A stretch of DNA of 64,000 nt, taken from the NCBI GenBank assembly GCA_020632795.1, contig JACKEV010000009.1, positions 62,001 to 126,000 on the forward strand, given 5' to 3'. The DNA comes from Alphaproteobacteria bacterium. GTDB lineage: Bacteria > Myxococcota_A > UBA796 > CAJQPC01. Shown in pieces: positions 1-7,773 of the stretch; position 1 is the stretch's first letter, and each line of letters opens with the position of its first letter. Position numbers and translations under genes: made by a program. The notes under the pieces were generated by a model. The model worked only from the letters and a program-made list of their open reading frames with translations. It was not told the origin of the DNA and searched no databases.

Positions 1-663
1 GGCGACCTCGACGGAGACGGCCAGGACGACCTCGCCACCGGCGTGCTCAGCGACGCGGGGACCGGCGGCGTCGAGATCGTGTACGGCCCGCTGCCCACCG
101 GGCAGCTCGACATCACCGCGGCCGACGTGAGCGTCTTCAGCGCGGTCCCGGACGTGCTGGGGCACGCGGTGGTCATCGCCGGGGACATGGACGGCGACGG
201 CTACAACGACCTGGCTGCGGGGGCGCACCGCAGCGCGACCAACGGGCGGGCCTCCGGCGGCGCCTGGGTGCTGCCCGGTCCGCTGACCGCCTCAGGCGAG
301 GTCAGCGCCCTCGCCAGCGGGGTGGTGCTCGGGGAGGCCAGCGACGACAACGCCGGCGAGTACCTCGCTGCGGGCGGGGACACCGACGGCGACGGCCTGA
401 GCGACCTGGTGGTCAGCGCGCGGTGGGCCGACACCACGGTCGTCGACGGCGGGCGCGTCTACCTCGTCCACGGCCCGGTGTCCGGCGCGGCCTCCTTGGG
501 GGACGCCAGCCTGATCCTCTCCGGTGAGGTGGCGAGCGCGACCGCGGGCCTGGACGTCGCGCTCGGCGATCTGGACGGAGACCCCTGGCCGGAGCTGCTC
601 ATCGGCAGTCTGGGGGAGGATGGCGCGGGGGCGGTGCACATCTTCAACGGCCGGGGCTATTGA
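1..663 (+). CDS. FG-GAP repeat protein, 3' fragment
   Basis: The reading frame is open from the first base of the window, so this is the C-terminal 220 residues of a longer gene. It contains calcium-binding-like FG-GAP loops of the form DLDGDGQDDL, DMDGDGYNDL and DTDGDGLSDL, separated by stretches ending in a GP motif (YGPL, LPGP, VHGP). These repeats build a beta-propeller like that of integrin alpha chains and are typical of exported or surface proteins. It ends FNGRGY, nearly the same as the FDGHGY end of the next gene, and the two proteins align along this whole segment, so they are tandem paralogues. The missing N-terminus probably carries a lipobox and MopE-like repeats as in the neighbour (inference). 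Confidence 0.85.
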   Translation, partial: GDLDGDGQDDLATGVLSDAGTGGVEIVYGPLPTGQLDITAADVSVFSAVPDVLGHAVVIAGDMDGDGYNDLAAGAHRSATNGRASGGAWVLPGPLTASGEVSALASGVVLGEASDDNAGEYLAAGGDTDGDGLSDLVVSARWADTTVVDGGRVYLVHGPVSGAASLGDASLILSGEVASATAGLDVALGDLDGDPWPELLIGSLGEDGAGAVHIFNGRGY

Positions 664-669
664 AGGTAC

Positions 670-2607
670 GTGCGCATCCCCCTCCTGGTGCTGGGTGCGC
701 TGGCGGCCTGCGGCGACAAGGACACGGCGGACAGCGCCGCGGACGACAGCGGTCCGGCCTTCCGTGATGCCGATGGGGACGGCTTCACGGAAGACCTTGA
801 CTGCGACGACGCCAACCCCATCGTCCACCCGGCGGCCACCGAGACCTGCGACGGGGTCGACCAGGACTGCGACGGCGGCGTGGACGAGGGGCTGACGCTG
901 ACCGCCTGGGCTGACGACGACCGGGACGGCTTCGGGGACCCGGCCCGCCCGGTCACGCTGTGTACGCTGGACGGCGTCCACGTCCAGGACGACACGGACT
1001 GCGACGACGCCGATCCCTCGGTGTTCCCGGGCGCGGTCGAGCGGTGCGACGCGGCGGACCAGGACTGCGACGGCGCGGTGGACGAGGGCGCCGCTGACGC
1101 CGTGGCCTGGTACGTCGACGGCGACGGCGACGGCTTCGGGGACCCCGAGGCCGAGTCCTGGGCCTGCGAGGCCCCCGCCGGGGCGGTGGGCGACGCCACC
1201 GACTGCGACGACGCCGACGCCACGGTGCATCCAGGGGCCGAGGAGGTCTGCGACGACGGCGTGGTCAACGACTGCGACGGCGCGGAGGCCGACGCTCGGG
1301 AGGGCTGCCGGCTCAGCGGCGCGGTGGACGCCCGGGACGCAGAGACCACGATCAGCGGCCCCAGCGCAGGCAGCACCTTCGGGCAGGCCATCGCATCGGC
1401 CGGGGATGTCGACGGCGACGGGGTCGGCGACCTGCTCGTGGGCGCCTTTGACGTCTTCCACAGCGACTGGCGGCAGGGCAGCGCCTACCTCTTCCACGGC
1501 CCCCTGAGCGGCGCGGTCGCGTCGACGGACGCCGCCGCGGAGATCGTGGGCACCCTCTACTACGGCGCCCTGGGCGTCGACGTGCTGGGACCGGGCGATC
1601 TCAACGGGGACGGGCACGACGATCTGGTCGTCGGGATGCGGCACAGCCGCTCGGGGGAGACGGAGCGCGACGAGGGCGCCTCGGTGTTCGTGTTCCACGG
1701 GCCGGTCAGCGGGACCCTGACCCAGGGCGACGCGGACCGCGAGCTGCGCGTCACCACCCAGAACGACCACTTCGGCGCCAACCTGGCCTCCGGGGACCTG
1801 GACGGGGACGGGGTGGTGGACCTGGTCACCGGCACGCCCTACTTCGACAGCCTGTCGCTGGCGGTCTTCTACGGCCCCCACAGCGCCTCCGCGACCGTGC
1901 GCATGGCTGACCTGCTCGTCTACAACGACCACCCCGAGTCCGACCCGGGGCAGTCCGTCGCGGTGGGCGACGTCAACGGCGACGGCCAGGACGACCTCAT
2001 CACCGGGCTGGAGCACCCCGCGGACCTGGGCGGCGTCGAGATCCTGTACGGACCGCTGGGCACCGGGGACACCTGGATCGGCGCCGCCGACGTGAGTCTC
2101 TCCACAGGCACCGACGAGCGGCTGGGGTACGGGGTCGCCGTGGGGGACACCGACGGCGACGGCCACGCCGACCTCGTGGTCTCTGCGCCGTGGAGCGACG
2201 ACGCGGCGCTGCGGGCGGGCGGGGTCTACGTGGTGCCCGGCCCGGTGACCGTCTCGGCCCGCGTCGGCGTGGTCACGACCGGGGCGGTGTTCGGGGAGAT
2301 CGCCGAGGGGCAGGCCGGTGCGGCCTTCTCGGTGTCGGACGCCGACGGAGACGGGCTGGCGGACCTGCTCATCGGCGCCCCCGATGCGGGCGCCGGCCGC
2401 GCCTACCTGATGGTCGGCCCGGTCCAGGGGGGCCTGTCCGTCACCGACGCGGTCTTCACGGTCCAGGGGGGCTCAGGCGCCGGGGACGTCGGGCAGGGCG
2501 TGGGCGTCTGGGACCTGAACGGCGACCTGTGGCCCGAGCTGTTCGTGGGCAGCACCGGCACGAACGCGGCCGGCGCCGTGCACGTCTTCGACGGCCACGG
2601 GTACTGA
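670..2607 (+). CDS. Lipoprotein with MopE-like metal-binding repeats and FG-GAP propeller
   Basis: The protein has 645 residues and starts at GTG 670, only six bases after the previous stop. Residues 1-14 form a lipoprotein signal with lipobox LAAC (Cys14), followed by an Asp/Thr/Ser linker. Residues about 32-215 hold three repeats of the putative metal-binding type found in MopE, each with a DxDGDGF stretch, an xDCDDxxPxxxPGAxExCDxxDxDCDG core and paired cysteines. From about residue 245 there are seven FG-GAP loops (for example DVDGDGVGDL, DLNGDGHDDL, DADGDGLADL), enough for a seven-bladed propeller. It is expected on the outer membrane or cell surface, perhaps binding calcium or another metal or serving in adhesion. 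The specific ligand is unknown. It is a tandem duplicate of the upstream fragment. Confidence 0.9.
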   Translation: MRIPLLVLGALAACGDKDTADSAADDSGPAFRDADGDGFTEDLDCDDANPIVHPAATETCDGVDQDCDGGVDEGLTLTAWADDDRDGFGDPARPVTLCTLDGVHVQDDTDCDDADPSVFPGAVERCDAADQDCDGAVDEGAADAVAWYVDGDGDGFGDPEAESWACEAPAGAVGDATDCDDADATVHPGAEEVCDDGVVNDCDGAEADAREGCRLSGAVDARDAETTISGPSAGSTFGQAIASAGDVDGDGVGDLLVGAFDVFHSDWRQGSAYLFHGPLSGAVASTDAAAEIVGTLYYGALGVDVLGPGDLNGDGHDDLVVGMRHSRSGETERDEGASVFVFHGPVSGTLTQGDADRELRVTTQNDHFGANLASGDLDGDGVVDLVTGTPYFDSLSLAVFYGPHSASATVRMADLLVYNDHPESDPGQSVAVGDVNGDGQDDLITGLEHPADLGGVEILYGPLGTGDTWIGAADVSLSTGTDERLGYGVAVGDTDGDGHADLVVSAPWSDDAALRAGGVYVVPGPVTVSARVGVVTTGAVFGEIAEGQAGAAFSVSDADGDGLADLLIGAPDAGAGRAYLMVGPVQGGLSVTDAVFTVQGGSGAGDVGQGVGVWDLNGDLWPELFVGSTGTNAAGAVHVFDGHGY

Positions 2608-2614
2608 CGCCGGC

Positions 2615-3445
2615 TCAGTGCCCGTTCAGCAGCGGCGTGACCCGCTGGTAGAGGTGGTCGGGCAGGCGCGCCTTGAACGCCTCCCGGATGTCCCGGGCCC
2701 GGTAGCGCGACGAGAAGTGGGTGAGCAGCAGCGCCTCGTTCTCGAAGAGGTCGGCGCGCTCGACCAGCTCGTCGATGTGGATGTGGCCGGTGGAGCGGGC
2801 CTCCGCCACGGTGACCCGGTCGTCGATGAAGGTCACCTCCATGATGAGCAGGCGGGCGGTGCGCACGACCTCCTCGCGCTCGACCACCTCGATCATGGTG
2901 TCGCCGGTGAAGGCCAGCTCGGGGGCCTCGACGGTGTCGGTGATCTCGACCCCCTCGCGGCGCAGGCGGGCCAGCTCGTGGCCGGGGGTGCCGTGGTACT
3001 CGGGCTTGAGCTTCTGCTTGCTGCTCCAGATGCTGTAGCCCTGGCAGGGGACCCGGTGGACGCTGCGGAAGGGGCGCAGGAGCTTGCCGCCGGGCAGGGG
3101 GTGGGTCTCGCCGGGGCCGATGGGCACGAGGTGGTGGGCCAGGCGGCTGCGGTCCAGGCGCCGGTAGGCGTTGAACAGGGCCTTCATGGCGTTGATGTTC
3201 TCGTGGCCCACGAAGTAGGTCGGCGGCTCCAGGCCCAGCATCGAGCGGGTGGCAGCGTGGAAGCAGATCCCGCCGACGTGGTCCATGTGCCCGTGGGTGA
3301 TGGCGACGCTGTCCTTGTAGACGGCGGTCCGGGGGCAGCGACCGATGTCGAGGGCCATCTTGTACCCGGGGAGCTGGATGCAGGTCTCCATCCCACCGAC
3401 AGAGGTGGCGTCGACCGCGATCCCGGCGAGCTGAAGCATCTCCAC
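2615..3445 (-). CDS. RNase Z-like metallo-beta-lactamase-fold hydrolase
   Basis: The protein has 276 residues. The two-zinc metallo-beta-lactamase motif HGHMDH is at residues 51-56, followed by His130, Asp182 in a GDT motif and His243 in THFSSRY. The HFSxRY end is characteristic of the short-form RNase Z/ElaC branch, which removes 3' trailers from tRNA precursors. The gene is convergent with the FG-GAP gene, seven bases away. The start is GTG 3445 with an AAGGTG stretch upstream; ATG 3439 is an alternative. The sequence diverges from ElaC around the substrate-binding arm, so another phosphodiester or lactone-like substrate cannot be excluded. tRNA 3' processing is the best inference. Confidence 0.75.
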   Translation of the reverse strand: MEMLQLAGIAVDATSVGGMETCIQLPGYKMALDIGRCPRTAVYKDSVAITHGHMDHVGGICFHAATRSMLGLEPPTYFVGHENINAMKALFNAYRRLDRSRLAHHLVPIGPGETHPLPGGKLLRPFRSVHRVPCQGYSIWSSKQKLKPEYHGTPGHELARLRREGVEITDTVEAPELAFTGDTMIEVVEREEVVRTARLLIMEVTFIDDRVTVAEARSTGHIHIDELVERADLFENEALLLTHFSSRYRARDIREAFKARLPDHLYQRVTPLLNGH

Positions 3446-3548
3446 ACATCACCTTCCCGGGTTGCCACCCGGCTCAGCCATCGGACATATCCGAATAGAG
3501 GGGCGTCGTCTCGCGTAGCCTTGGACGTGCGCCTTGATGGAGGTCCCC

Positions 3549-4559
3549 GTGTCGTTGACCGCGCTGCTCGCCCTGACCCTCACCACGCCGCTCTTCACCA
3601 CCCCCGCCCTCGCCGAGGATGCCGTCGCGATGGGCCTCCCCGCGCCGTCGCTGGCGCCGCTGGTGGAGCGGCTGAGCCCCTCGGTGGTCAGCATCCGCAT
3701 CCAGGCCACCGCGCGCCTGCCCAACGGCACGCCGCTCCCCCAGTACCTGCGGCCCGAGGGGGACATCATCGGCCAGGGCAGCGGCTTCATCATCTCGGAG
3801 GACGGCTACATCCTGACCAACTACCACGTCGTCGCCCAGGCCGAGGTGGTCCATGTCAGCCTCAACGACGGCCGGGAGCTGACCGCGGAGGTGGTGGGCG
3901 TGGACGACCGCACCGACGTCGCGCTCATCAAGGTGGCCGCCGAGGGCCTGCCCGCGCTGGCGCTGGGCGACTCCGGCGCCATGCGGGTGGGGGACTGGGT
4001 GCTGGCCATTGGCAACCCCTTCGGGCTGGGACACACCGTCAGCGTGGGCATCGTCTCCGGCAAGGGCCGCGCCCTGGGGGGCATCTACGACGACTACCTC
4101 CAGACCGACGCGGCCATCAACCCCGGCAACTCCGGCGGGCCGCTGTTCGACCTGGACGGGCGGGTGATCGGCATGAACACCGCCATCCTCCAGAACGCCA
4201 ACAGCGTCGGCTTCGCCATCCCCATCGACATGATCGAGGAGATGTTGGACCCGCTGCGCACCGAGGGGCAGGTCGCCCGGGGGTGGCTGGGGGTCGGGGT
4301 CGGCGAGCCCGAGGGGCGCGCGGGCGCCTTGATCGCGCAGGTCCACAGCGGCACGCCCGCGGCCGGCGCGGGCCTGTTGAACGGTGACGTGGTCCTGGCC
4401 ATCGACGGCACGCCGATCGCGAGCAGCCAGCAGCTTGTGCACCGCATCGGACGCTATCCGCCTGGAGCCACCGTGGAGCTGGACGTGCTGCGCGGCGAGC
4501 AGGCCCAGGTCATCACCGTGAAGCTGGGCGAGCGCCCGCCCGAGCAGAAGCTCCGCTGA
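3549..4559 (+). CDS. HtrA/DegP-family periplasmic serine protease
   Basis: I chose GTG 3549, preceded by GGAGGT four bases upstream (336 residues); in-frame TTG 3534 and ATG 3537 would put the ribosome site inside the gene. Residues 1-22 form a signal peptide ending in ALA. A trypsin-like domain follows with His93 (NYHVV), Asp123 (DRTDVALIK) and Ser195 (GNSGGP), giving a full catalytic triad. One PDZ domain occupies about residues 245-330. A single PDZ and the size suggest a DegS-like or small HtrA protease that degrades or senses misfolded envelope proteins. No membrane anchor is seen apart from the signal sequence, so the mature enzyme is probably periplasmic. The gene abuts the next, convergent gene with no space between the stop codons. 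Confidence 0.9.
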   Translation: MSLTALLALTLTTPLFTTPALAEDAVAMGLPAPSLAPLVERLSPSVVSIRIQATARLPNGTPLPQYLRPEGDIIGQGSGFIISEDGYILTNYHVVAQAEVVHVSLNDGRELTAEVVGVDDRTDVALIKVAAEGLPALALGDSGAMRVGDWVLAIGNPFGLGHTVSVGIVSGKGRALGGIYDDYLQTDAAINPGNSGGPLFDLDGRVIGMNTAILQNANSVGFAIPIDMIEEMLDPLRTEGQVARGWLGVGVGEPEGRAGALIAQVHSGTPAAGAGLLNGDVVLAIDGTPIASSQQLVHRIGRYPPGATVELDVLRGEQAQVITVKLGERPPEQKLR

Positions 4560-4925
4560 TCAGTCCTCGTAGGTGTTGCAGCCGTCGACCGCCTTGAGGC
4601 TGGGGATGTCCCAGAGGTTGCCGGGCGCGTCCAGGCCGTCCGCGCAGCTCGCGACGCACCACGCCGCCCCCGGGCAGTCGTCCACGGGGATGGGCACGGC
4701 GTCGGCCTTGGCGGCGCCCTGGCAGGTCAGCCCGGTGATCTCGTAGCAGTCGGTGTGGCCGGCCCCGGCGCAGGACAGGGTCATCTCGATGACGAAGTCC
4801 TTGCCGTTGCTGCTCATCGACACCGCGCAGTCGGTGTCGCCGGAGGGCGTGATGTCGATGGTGCTGCCGCTGTCGCAGGCGAGCAGGCCGAGGGCAAGGG
4901 CCCCGGCCGCGAGGGCTGTCTTCAT
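4560..4925 (-). CDS. Small Cys-rich lipoprotein, function unknown
   Basis: The protein has 121 residues. The start is ATG 4925 with GGGAG five bases upstream; the frame extends further back but without a signal sequence. Residues 1-17 are a lipoprotein signal with lipobox LLAC (Cys17). The mature part has about ten more cysteines in patterns such as SCAGAGHTDCYEITGLTC and DDCPGAAWCVASC, suggesting a compact disulfide-bonded domain exposed in the periplasm or at the surface. I recognise no family. It converges on the HtrA gene with no intergenic space, so the two transcripts must overlap. Confidence 0.7.
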   Translation of the reverse strand: MKTALAAGALALGLLACDSGSTIDITPSGDTDCAVSMSSNGKDFVIEMTLSCAGAGHTDCYEITGLTCQGAAKADAVPIPVDDCPGAAWCVASCADGLDAPGNLWDIPSLKAVDGCNTYED

Positions 4926-5050
4926 GACGACTCCCGAGGTTGAAGGGACAGCATAGCGTGTCAGGGGCTGTCCGGGGGGGCCGCTTCGTGACATCCCCCC
5001 CACACCCCCAGGACGCCGCATCGGTTACGTTCCTGCGCCTCGGAGGCCCC

Positions 5051-6736
5051 ATGTATCACGACTTTTTGATCTTCGGCGGTGCGGGTCTGGTCGGCACCCA
5101 GGTCGTCCGCCACATCGTCAAGTCCATGTCGCCGCGGCGCATCGTCGTGGCCTCGCTGTTCGAGAACGAGGCCCGCGAGGCGTGCGAGCGCCACCGCCGC
5201 GAGTTCGGCGAGAAGATCAGCTTCGTGCCCGCCTGGGGCAACCTCTTCGTGCCCTCCGACCTCGCCGAGGCCTCCCGCGAGGACATCCTGGAGGACGTGG
5301 GCTCCCGTCGGCGCCTGCTGGACGCGGTCTACGGCCCCTTCGAGCCCGCCTTCCGCGAGAACCACCTCGTCGAGATGGTCCGCCAGCACCGCCCCGAGGT
5401 CATCGTGGACGCGGTCAACACCGCCACCGGGCTCTCCTACCAGGACGTCTTCGACGGTGTCGCCAAGGTGCGGGACTGGATCGGCGACGACGGCTACGAC
5501 GCCAAGGGCATCCGGGACCTGGAGTCGCTGCTGCTCTCCCAGACCGCGCCGCAGCTCATCCGGCACGTGCGCTTCGTCCAGGAGGCCACCACCCGCTACG
5601 GCACCCGGGTGTACCTCAAGGTCGGCACCACCGGCACCGGCGGCATGGGCCTCAACATCCCCTACACCCACTCCGAGGACCGCCCCTCCCGAAAGCTGCT
5701 GGCCAAGACCGAGGCCGCCTTCGGGCACACCGGGCTGATGTTCCTGCTCGCGCGCACCCCGCACACGCCCATCGTCAAGGAGGTCAAGCCCGCGGCGATG
5801 ATCGGCTACCGGGCGGTGCAGCTCAAGAAGGTCACCGACAAGCACCGCAACAGCGATCTGTTCGACTGCCGCGCGGTCAAGCTCAAGCCCGGCGGCAGCC
5901 TGGAGCTGCGCGAGGACGCCGCCAGCTACCAGAAGACCGGCGATCTGCGGGTCGCGGTGGTCGACACCGGCGAGAACGGCGTGTTCACCCGAGGCGAGTT
6001 CTCCGCGATCACCGCCCTGGGCCAGATGGAGTACGTCACGCCCGAGGAGATCGCGCGGGTGGTCGTGCGGGAGATCGGGGGCGCGAACACCGGCCAGGAC
6101 ATCGTCTCGGCGCTGGACGGCTCGGTGCTCAACCCCAGCTACAAGGCGGGGCTGGTGCGCTCGGTGGCCATGCGCGACCTGGAGGCCGTCGAGGACGAGT
6201 CCATCGCCAGCGGGGCCGGCGTGCCCTCCATCGCCCTGGGCCGCCTGGGGCCGCCGGAGCTGTCCAAGCTGCTGTTCGAGGCCGCGCTCCTGCGCGCGGT
6301 GTACGACAGCATGGCCAACCTGCTCGCCGACACCCGGCCCGCCGAGCAGGTCAGCGCCGACCTGGTCGCCGCCCTGGAGAAGACCGGCGTGGGTCGCCTG
6401 GGGCCCTCCATCGGGATCCCGGTGCTGCTGGCCGACGGCTCCCTCATCCGGGGGCCGCGCATCAACGTGCCCGAGGTGCTGGGGCACACCACCAGCGCCA
6501 CGGTCACTCCGAAGGCCATCGACACCTGGGCCCGCAAGGGCTGGATCGACCTGCGGCCCTCCAACGTCGAGCGCTGGCGCGAGCGGGTCCAGGAGATGAC
6601 CCGCGCCCGCAGCGACCTGCGCGAGGAGGGCAGCGCGGCGGCCACCATCAACAGCTACATGAGCGACCGGTTCGATCTGGGCGAGACCGTGGCCTGGATC
6701 TTCAACAACGAGCAGGACGCCTACCGGATCAAGTGA
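5051..6736 (+). CDS. Rossmann-fold NAD(P)-binding protein, epimerase/SDR-like
   Basis: The protein has 561 residues from ATG 5051, preceded by GGAGG four bases upstream. The N-terminus FLIFGGAGLVGTQVV is a nucleotide-binding Rossmann motif (GGAGLVG, residues 8-14). Further on, PEVIVDAVNTATGLSY and KVGTTGTGGMGLNIPYTHSE resemble core strands and loops of extended SDR or epimerase-like enzymes. A canonical YxxxK active site is not obvious. The C-terminal 250 residues have no fold I recognise and contain no membrane segments. It is probably a cytoplasmic dinucleotide-dependent oxidoreductase or epimerase acting on an unknown substrate. It sits alone between two minus-strand genes. A TACGTT hexamer near 5024 may be its -10 element. 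Confidence 0.6.
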   Translation: MYHDFLIFGGAGLVGTQVVRHIVKSMSPRRIVVASLFENEAREACERHRREFGEKISFVPAWGNLFVPSDLAEASREDILEDVGSRRRLLDAVYGPFEPAFRENHLVEMVRQHRPEVIVDAVNTATGLSYQDVFDGVAKVRDWIGDDGYDAKGIRDLESLLLSQTAPQLIRHVRFVQEATTRYGTRVYLKVGTTGTGGMGLNIPYTHSEDRPSRKLLAKTEAAFGHTGLMFLLARTPHTPIVKEVKPAAMIGYRAVQLKKVTDKHRNSDLFDCRAVKLKPGGSLELREDAASYQKTGDLRVAVVDTGENGVFTRGEFSAITALGQMEYVTPEEIARVVVREIGGANTGQDIVSALDGSVLNPSYKAGLVRSVAMRDLEAVEDESIASGAGVPSIALGRLGPPELSKLLFEAALLRAVYDSMANLLADTRPAEQVSADLVAALEKTGVGRLGPSIGIPVLLADGSLIRGPRINVPEVLGHTTSATVTPKAIDTWARKGWIDLRPSNVERWRERVQEMTRARSDLREEGSAAATINSYMSDRFDLGETVAWIFNNEQDAYRIK

Positions 6737-6748
6737 TCCGGGCCCGCC

Positions 6749-7468
6749 CTACTCGCCCAGCAGCTCCAGCTCCGCGGACACCGGCGCGACGGTGAGGGTC
6801 GCGCCCGCCCAGTCGGGGGGCGTTGCGGTGGCGCGCAGGGTCAGGCTGTCCAGCCCGCCGCTGGTGACCAGGGTCACCGCGCCGACGCCGTCGTCCAGGA
6901 TGGCGTGGTCCGGCCACAGGGTGTAGCCGGTCTCGGCGGGCTCGGCGGCCACCACCTGGAAGTCGATGGTCGTGCCGTTGCTCACCGGCCCGGCGCTGGG
7001 GCTGAAGACCTCCACGCTGACGGTGAGCTGGTTGGGGCCGGCGGCGTCGAGGGTGTAGGTGGAGGGGCTGAGCTGGACGTCGCCGATCTCGGCGGGGCTC
7101 AAGCCGAGCACCTGGGACAGGCGCACGCCCTCGACGGTGGCGGTGACCCGGAGCTGCTCGTCGTGGACCGGGGTGATGGCGGCGGTGTCGACGCAGGGGT
7201 CCTCGTCCACCAGCTCGGTGAGGGTGACGCCGTCGCTGCTGCCGCTGATCCACTCGCCCCCGGACAGCTCCAGGGTCATCTCCAGCTCGTCCTTGCGCAG
7301 CGGCACCGTGTCGGTGGGCACGCAGGCCCGCACGGTGACCTGGGAGACGCCGTCGGCGCGAGGGGTACAGGGGGCGTCGGTGGGGCAGATCTCCAGCGCG
7401 ATGACGTCCTCGGGGGCCACGCCGCCGGGGTAGGGCTGGCAGCCCAGCAGCAGCAGCGCGGCGATCAC
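6749..7468 (-). CDS. Lipoprotein with Ig-like beta domains, last gene of the MNIO operon
   Basis: The protein has 239 residues from GTG 7468, whose bases overlap the TGA of the preceding gene (GTGA), showing translational coupling. A very short lipoprotein signal (MIAALLLLGC, Cys10) leads to a mature part rich in beta-strand sequence, with phrases such as VTVRACVPTD, LTVSVEVFSPSAGP and TLRATATPPDWAGA that resemble bacterial Ig-like domains. Four further cysteines lie in the first 100 residues. It is expected to be anchored in the outer membrane or inner leaflet facing the periplasm. Its place as the last gene downstream of an MNIO-type oxidase and a predicted barrel protein suggests a structural or accessory role in that system (inference). 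Confidence 0.65.
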   Translation of the reverse strand: MIAALLLLGCQPYPGGVAPEDVIALEICPTDAPCTPRADGVSQVTVRACVPTDTVPLRKDELEMTLELSGGEWISGSSDGVTLTELVDEDPCVDTAAITPVHDEQLRVTATVEGVRLSQVLGLSPAEIGDVQLSPSTYTLDAAGPNQLTVSVEVFSPSAGPVSNGTTIDFQVVAAEPAETGYTLWPDHAILDDGVGAVTLVTSGGLDSLTLRATATPPDWAGATLTVAPVSAELELLGE

Positions 7469-7770
7469 GGGGCCACCTCGATGAGCACGACATCGCTGCC
7501 GTAGTAGCCCCCGTAGTAGCCCCGCGCGACGGCGCTCAGCGTGGCGGTGCCCGGACCGGAGAGGGCGAGGTGATCGAACGTGACCACGGTCAGGCCCTCG
7601 GGGCTGGCCACCCCCTCCTGGGGGCGGGGGTCGAACCAGGGCGGCGGCCCGCCCTCCTGGGTGAGGGTCACGGTGACCTGGCGGCCGGCGCGGGCGCCGT
7701 CGACCTGGACGACCAGGGTGAAAGCCGTGTTCGGAGCGATCTTCTGGGGTGCCTGGATGTGGACGGGCAT
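7465..7770 (-). CDS. Small beta-rich protein, Ig-like, unknown function
   Basis: The protein has 101 residues from ATG 7770, three bases after the stop of the upstream gene. It overlaps the start of the downstream lipoprotein gene by four bases. The sequence (NTAFTLVVQVDGARAG, VTVTLTQEGG, GPGTATLSAVARGYYGGYYG) looks like a single immunoglobulin-type beta sandwich. A Gly-Tyr-rich loop, GYYGGYYG, lies near the C-terminus. No signal peptide is visible, so either it is cytoplasmic or export is unconventional. It contains no cysteine, which argues against it being a Cys-based substrate of the MNIO enzyme in the same operon. I do not recognise a family. Confidence 0.6.
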   Translation of the reverse strand: MPVHIQAPQKIAPNTAFTLVVQVDGARAGRQVTVTLTQEGGPPPWFDPRPQEGVASPEGLTVVTFDHLALSGPGTATLSAVARGYYGGYYGSDVVLIEVAP

Positions 7771-7773
7771 GGC

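Noticed and set aside
292..2166. Long open frame on the minus strand across the FG-GAP genes (624 codons)
   Set aside because: It is antisense to two clear protein genes, has a monotonous Val/Ala/Gly/Arg composition typical of reversed GC-rich codons, and contains no recognisable motif.
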